A program made the translations under genes and the position numbers. Below the pieces are notes generated by a model. It ran no database searches, had not been told where the DNA came from, and saw only the letters and a program-made list of their open reading frames with translations. Positions 60,854-64,000 of a stretch of DNA of 64,000 nt are shown here, piece by piece. Origin of the DNA: Macrococcus lamae (lineage in GTDB: Bacteria; Bacillota; Bacilli; Staphylococcales; Staphylococcaceae); contig NZ_SCWB01000006.1 in NCBI RefSeq assembly GCF_004359545.1, forward strand, positions 50,246 through 114,245, given 5' to 3'. Within the stretch, counting starts at the first letter, position 1. Each line of letters begins with the position of its first letter.

Positions 60854-61879
60854 CTATTTATCTAAATCATCCGCATTTATATTTAATTCTATTGTACTTC
60901 TACCATTCAAACTGTAATCAGCAAAATGCTGCTGCTGAAAAAGAAAATATGCTGCTGCCCCAATCATCGCTGCGTTATCTGTACATAGCGCCAAAGGAGG
61001 AATATGCAGCTGGATGCCGCGTGCTGCAGTTTCTTTCTTTAATCTGCCGCGCAGGCCGCTGTTTGCTGCAACACCACCGCAGACAATCAGTTCGTTAATA
61101 TGATAAGATTCAAGCGCAGCTAATGTCTTTTTGCAGAGAACGTCAATAACGCTTGCCTGGAAGCTTGCTGCAACATCAGCCGGATTCACTGTTTCTCCTT
61201 TTTGCCGTTTATTGTGCAGCGTATTGATAACTGCACTTTTCAAGCCGCTGAAACTAAAGTCATAGCCTTCCAGAATAGGTCTCGGGAAATTCAATGTATC
61301 ATTTCCTTCAGTCGCCAGACGATCGACTTCAGGACCGCCTGGATACGGAAGATTAATGGTCCGGGCCACCTTGTCATAAGCTTCACCTACTGCATCATCA
61401 CGTGTCTCACCGATTACTTCAAAGTCTAGATGATTCTGCATCACTACAAGTTCTGTATGACCACCTGATACAATAAGTGCGAGCAGCGGGAACTTCAGTG
61501 GCTCTACAATATGATTCGCATAAATATGACCCGCTATATGATGGACAGGAATTAACGGCTTATTATGGCTCATTGCCAGCGCCTTTGCAGCATTGATACC
61601 GACAAGCAGTGCACCGATCAGACCCGGCCCTTCTGTGACAGCAACCGCATCGATATCATCCATCGTCACATGCGCGTTTTTCAAAGCATCATCAATGACC
61701 CGTGTCATATTCTCAACGTGATGCCGGCTCGCAATTTCAGGAACTACTCCACCGAAGCGTTTATGTGATTCAATCTGACTGTTGACACTGCTGCTCAGTA
61801 CTTCACGGCCATTTCTGACAACACTGACCGCGGTCTCGTCACAGCTTGTTTCTACTGCAAGAATCGTTATATCATTCAT
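60854..61879 (-). CDS. tsaD: tRNA N6-threonylcarbamoyladenosine synthase TsaD
   Basis: A 341-residue enzyme of the Kae1/Qri7 family that transfers the threonylcarbamoyl group to A37 of ANN-decoding tRNAs, together with TsaB and Tsa[17 protein letters not shown] is the N-terminal motif. The metal site is [13 protein letters not shown] (HxxxH). The nucleotide-binding parts are VSGGHTELV and [12 protein letters not shown]. An essential gene. It overlaps rimI by eight bases at its start, as the last gene of the operon. Confidence 0.97.
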   Translation of the reverse strand: MNDITILAVETSCDETAVSVVRNGREVLSSSVNSQIESHKRFGGVVPEIASRHHVENMTRVIDDALKNAHVTMDDIDAVAVTEGPGLIGALLVGINAAKALAMSHNKPLIPVHHIAGHIYANHIVEPLKFPLLALIVSGGHTELVVMQNHLDFEVIGETRDDAVGEAYDKVARTINLPYPGGPEVDRLATEGNDTLNFPRPILEGYDFSFSGLKSAVINTLHNKRQKGETVNPADVAASFQASVIDVLCKKTLAALESYHINELIVCGGVAANSGLRGRLKKETAARGIQLHIPPLALCTDNAAMIGAAAYFLFQQQHFADYSLNGRSTIELNINADDLDK

Positions 61880-62333
61880 TTCTTAACCTCACCCACATGA
61901 CTTTCGCATCCTGGCCCGCGCCGTAGTAATCTTTTCTCAAACCACCATACGAAAATCCTAATTTTTCGTAGACATGTCGTGCTGCCATATTTTCTTCGCG
62001 TACTTCAAGACTCATCATTTCACAAGTCGTCTGTGCATAGTTCATGACATATTCAAGGAGCAGCTGACCGTAACCAAAGCCTCGAAGTGCTTCATCGATA
62101 GCGATTGTAGTAATCTGTGCCTGATCAATGACAATCCATGACCCGAGATAACCAATCACCCGGTCATCGAGTGTCATGACAAAATAATGACTGAACTCAT
62201 TCTTCTCAAGTTCGTGATAAAAGGCATCCAGTGTCCACGAGCCGGACGGAAAGCTCTTTTGTTCTATTTCAAAGACTGTCGGAACATCCTGAACAGTCAT
62301 TTTTCTAATAGTCAGTCCTGATTGTTCAGCCAA
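61872..62333 (-). CDS. rimI: Ribosomal protein alanine acetyltransferase RimI
   Basis: A 153-residue GNAT that acetylates the N-terminus of ribosomal protein S18. Signatures are [46 protein letters not shown] (acetyl-CoA loop RGFGYG) and [20 protein letters not shown]. The start is TTG 62333 with GGAGG ten bases upstream. It overlaps both tsaB (22 bases) and tsaD (8 bases). Confidence 0.93.
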   Translation of the reverse strand: MAEQSGLTIRKMTVQDVPTVFEIEQKSFPSGSWTLDAFYHELEKNEFSHYFVMTLDDRVIGYLGSWIVIDQAQITTIAIDEALRGFGYGQLLLEYVMNYAQTTCEMMSLEVREENMAARHVYEKLGFSYGGLRKDYYGAGQDAKVMWVRLRNE

Positions 62334-62980
62334 TTGCGTTCAGCCTCCGAGATTCTTAAATAAGTCGGTTCAAATGAATGAACATCGACTGAGTCGTGCT
62401 CTGTATCAATCAATCGCCGCATTTCTACACTTCTCGGTATACAGTAAAAGTTTGACCCTTTCAATTGATTCTCGAGCTTAACTGCATCCATACCAAGGAA
62501 TAAATAAGGGAAATGCTGATTCTTCAAATAATTGTTCAATTCGTCAATAGTCATGTAACTGTCTTCTTTTATCGTTTCAACCTTGACACCCTTATAGCGG
62601 TAAATACCTGCGTATACCGCATTTCGCCTTGCATCGATGACAGGCACGAGCAGAAATTCATGCATCCTCACTGTTGCAGCGAGCGCTTTTAAAGATGACG
62701 CTGCATATAGTGGAATACCCAGCGTATATGCGAGTGTCTTAGCGACAGTCACACCAATTCTAAGCCCTGTATATGACCCCGGCCCCTTACTCACAACAAT
62801 GCCGTCCAGCTCATTCATTTCAAGTCCAGCATAGTTCATGACATGTTCTATCGCCGGCATTAACGTCATAGAATGATTAATTTTTTTTGCACTGTTGAAT
62901 TCAGCCAGTACTTCTATATCATCGCTGACACTTACTGATAATGGCTGATTAGCTGTATCAATATGAAGTAACTTCATCAT
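62312..62980 (-). CDS. tsaB: tRNA threonylcarbamoyladenosine protein TsaB
   Basis: A 222-residue ASKHA-fold partner of TsaD. MKLLHIDTANQPLSVSV and VVSKGPGSYTGLRIGVTVAKTLAYTL are diagnostic. It forms the TsaBDE complex for t6A synthesis. ATG 62980 (or the adjacent ATG 62977) follows GGAGG; translation is coupled to tsaE, which it overlaps by about 23 bases. Confidence 0.95.
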   Translation of the reverse strand: MMKLLHIDTANQPLSVSVSDDIEVLAEFNSAKKINHSMTLMPAIEHVMNYAGLEMNELDGIVVSKGPGSYTGLRIGVTVAKTLAYTLGIPLYAASSLKALAATVRMHEFLLVPVIDARRNAVYAGIYRYKGVKVETIKEDSYMTIDELNNYLKNQHFPYLFLGMDAVKLENQLKGSNFYCIPRSVEMRRLIDTEHDSVDVHSFEPTYLRISEAERNWLNNQD

Positions 62981-63419
62981 CCAATGCCTCCAGTAATTTT
63001 TCGTAGTGCTCACCCTGTGCCGTCACTGTCACTTGTCGTGAATCATCTGATATCCTCTCAATCATCAATGTTAAATAATTAGATGGCAGGAAATCTTCAA
63101 TCATCTGCGGCCATTCTACAAGCGTTACCCCTTCGCTATAGAAGTAATCGTCAAACCCAAGATCCTCATCACCATCTTCTAATCTATAACAGTCCATATG
63201 ATGAAAAGGAATACGTCCGCTATAAGACTTGATAATAGTGAATGTTGGAGAGTTAATTGTTTTAGTTACACCAAGAGCCTTACCAAAAAACTGACTGAAC
63301 GTTGTCTTGCCTGCTCCAAGGTCTCCTTTAAGAAGGTAAACATCTTCAGGCTGAGCAAGATCAGCAAGACGACCAGCTAATTGATTCATTTGTTCTAAAG
63401 AGTTAATAATCAGTTTCAT
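62958..63419 (-). CDS. tsaE: tRNA threonylcarbamoyladenosine ATPase TsaE
   Basis: A 153-residue P-loop ATPase that resets the TsaBD complex during t6A synthesis. The Walker A is LKGDLGAGKTTFSQ, and INSPTFTIIKSY, MDCYRLEDGDEDLGFDDYF and VTLVEWPQ are family motifs. ATG 63419 is chosen for its spacing to AGGTGA. It is the first gene after the rRNA operon, with a possible promoter -10 TATAAT (minus strand, 63509-63514). Confidence 0.95.
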   Translation of the reverse strand: MKLIINSLEQMNQLAGRLADLAQPEDVYLLKGDLGAGKTTFSQFFGKALGVTKTINSPTFTIIKSYSGRIPFHHMDCYRLEDGDEDLGFDDYFYSEGVTLVEWPQMIEDFLPSNYLTLMIERISDDSRQVTVTAQGEHYEKLLEALDDEVTSY

Positions 63420-63522
63420 CACTTCACCTACGTTAATTAATAATATTCATTGTAACATCTATATGGTGGCAACATCTTCACAAAACACCTGGTTTAAGAA
63501 ATACATCCATTATAACAAAAAT

Positions 63523-63585
63523 GCCGGCTGCTCTGTGAAGCCGGCAAAAGAACGCAAAAAAAAGAGACCTGACAGGTCTCGGTGC
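63523..63585 (-). terminator. Tandem terminators of the rRNA operon
   Basis: On the minus strand the first hairpin is GAGACCTGTCAGGTCTC (63565-63581) with eight Ts. The second is GCCGGC...GCCGGC (63523-63545) with ATTTTT. Double terminators are usual after rRNA operons. Confidence 0.9.
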
Positions 63586-63605
63586 GGCTCATCGCATATG
63601 TTTTT

Positions 63606-63720
63606 GCCCGGCAACGTCCTACTCTCGCGGGACGTCAGTCCAACTACCATCGGCGCTCGAGAGCTTAACTTCTGTGTTCGGTATGGGAACAGGTGTGACC
63701 TCTCTGCCATCGTCACCAGA
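63606..63720 (-). rRNA. 5S ribosomal RNA
   Basis: About 115 bases, starting TCTGGTGACG and ending GCCGGGC on the minus strand, with the universally conserved CCGAACACAGAAGTTAAG in the middle. Ends pair as expected (TCTGG... with ...GC). It is 90 bases after 23S. Confidence 0.97.
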
Positions 63721-63810
63721 CAGGGTGGATCGAAGGGATGTACCCTCAAAACTAGATAAGCGGGAGGAAGAAGGAGCCTTACCAGCTCGCCGAGCTGAAA
63801 AATCTTTAAA

Positions 63811-64000
63811 TTGATTAAGTCTTCGATCGATTAGTATCTGTCAGCTCCACACATCGCTGTGCTTCCACCTCAGACCTATTGACCTCATCATCTCTGAGGG
63901 ATCTTATAACCGAAGTTGGGAAATCTCATCTTGAGGGGGGCTTCATGCTTAGATGCTTTCAGCACTTATCCCGTCCATACATAGCTACCCAGCTATGCCG
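63811..64000 (-). rRNA. 23S ribosomal RNA, 3' end, partial
   Basis: The minus strand ends with the staphylococcal-type 23S 3' terminus (TACTAATCGATCGAAGAC followed by TTAATCAA). It contains the TGCTTTCAGCACTT complement region. The gene extends past the right edge of the window. Confidence 0.96.

Overview
The window is a chromosomal stretch from a low-GC Gram-positive bacterium of the family Staphylococcaceae, most likely Macrococcus or a close relative. This rests on gene order and family content, not on a database search. Blocks with staphylococcal-type order are groEL-groES next to a CPBP membrane protease (mroQ-like), rex beside an ABC-F ATPase and tsaD-rimI-tsaB-tsaE leading to an rRNA operon, and an icaADBC operon in which icaA and icaD overlap by 37 bases. 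The 1341-residue Cas9 is much larger than the small Cas9 of S. aureus, and no agrBDCA lies between mroQ and scrB.

Layout. 1-8 kb: the end of an MFS transporter, a yolD gene with a LexA box inside its promoter, an orphan NarL-type regulator whose phosphoacceptor Asp is Glu, an LPXTG surface protein, a nitronate monooxygenase and a thermolysin-type protease. 8-24 kb: housekeeping and accessory enzymes (GNATs, HAD phosphatases, a C45-type hydrolase, a NIPSNAP-Nudix fusion, a GntR/DUF1648 pair, aminopeptidase AmpS, a NERD protein, a LysE exporter, a HelD-type helicase, a FAD oxidoreductase). 24-33 kb: LtrA, a small phosphatase, a compact Fst/PepA1-like type I toxin-antitoxin locus with its own LexA box, a drug exporter, a PepSY membrane protein, and two tandem SgrR-like regulators divergent from ica. 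33-36.5 kb: icaADBC, with no icaR beside it.

36.5-46.4 kb is a complete type II-A CRISPR-Cas system. The array has 36 repeats and 35 spacers and is read on the minus strand. It follows csn2, cas2, cas1 and cas9, and an oppositely oriented tracrRNA gene lies just upstream of cas9. The cas9 catalytic residues, the tracrRNA anti-repeat and terminator, and the leader-end ATTTGAG motif used for spacer integration in II-A systems are all present, so the locus looks functional.

46.4-64 kb: groEL-groES under a CIRCE element, mroQ, a double-domain PPK2, an M3 oligopeptidase, a second LPXTG protein, a two-domain VOC dioxygenase, a nitroreductase, scrB, then rex-tatA-tatC with a hairpin between tatA and tatC and a Rex box at rex. 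The gap between the convergent ABC-F gene and tsaD carries three perfect DnaA boxes. The tsaE-tsaB-rimI-tsaD operon (t6A tRNA modification) follows the 5S and 23S rRNA genes of an rRNA operon on the minus strand; the 23S gene runs off the end. No transposase, integrase or prophage genes were seen.
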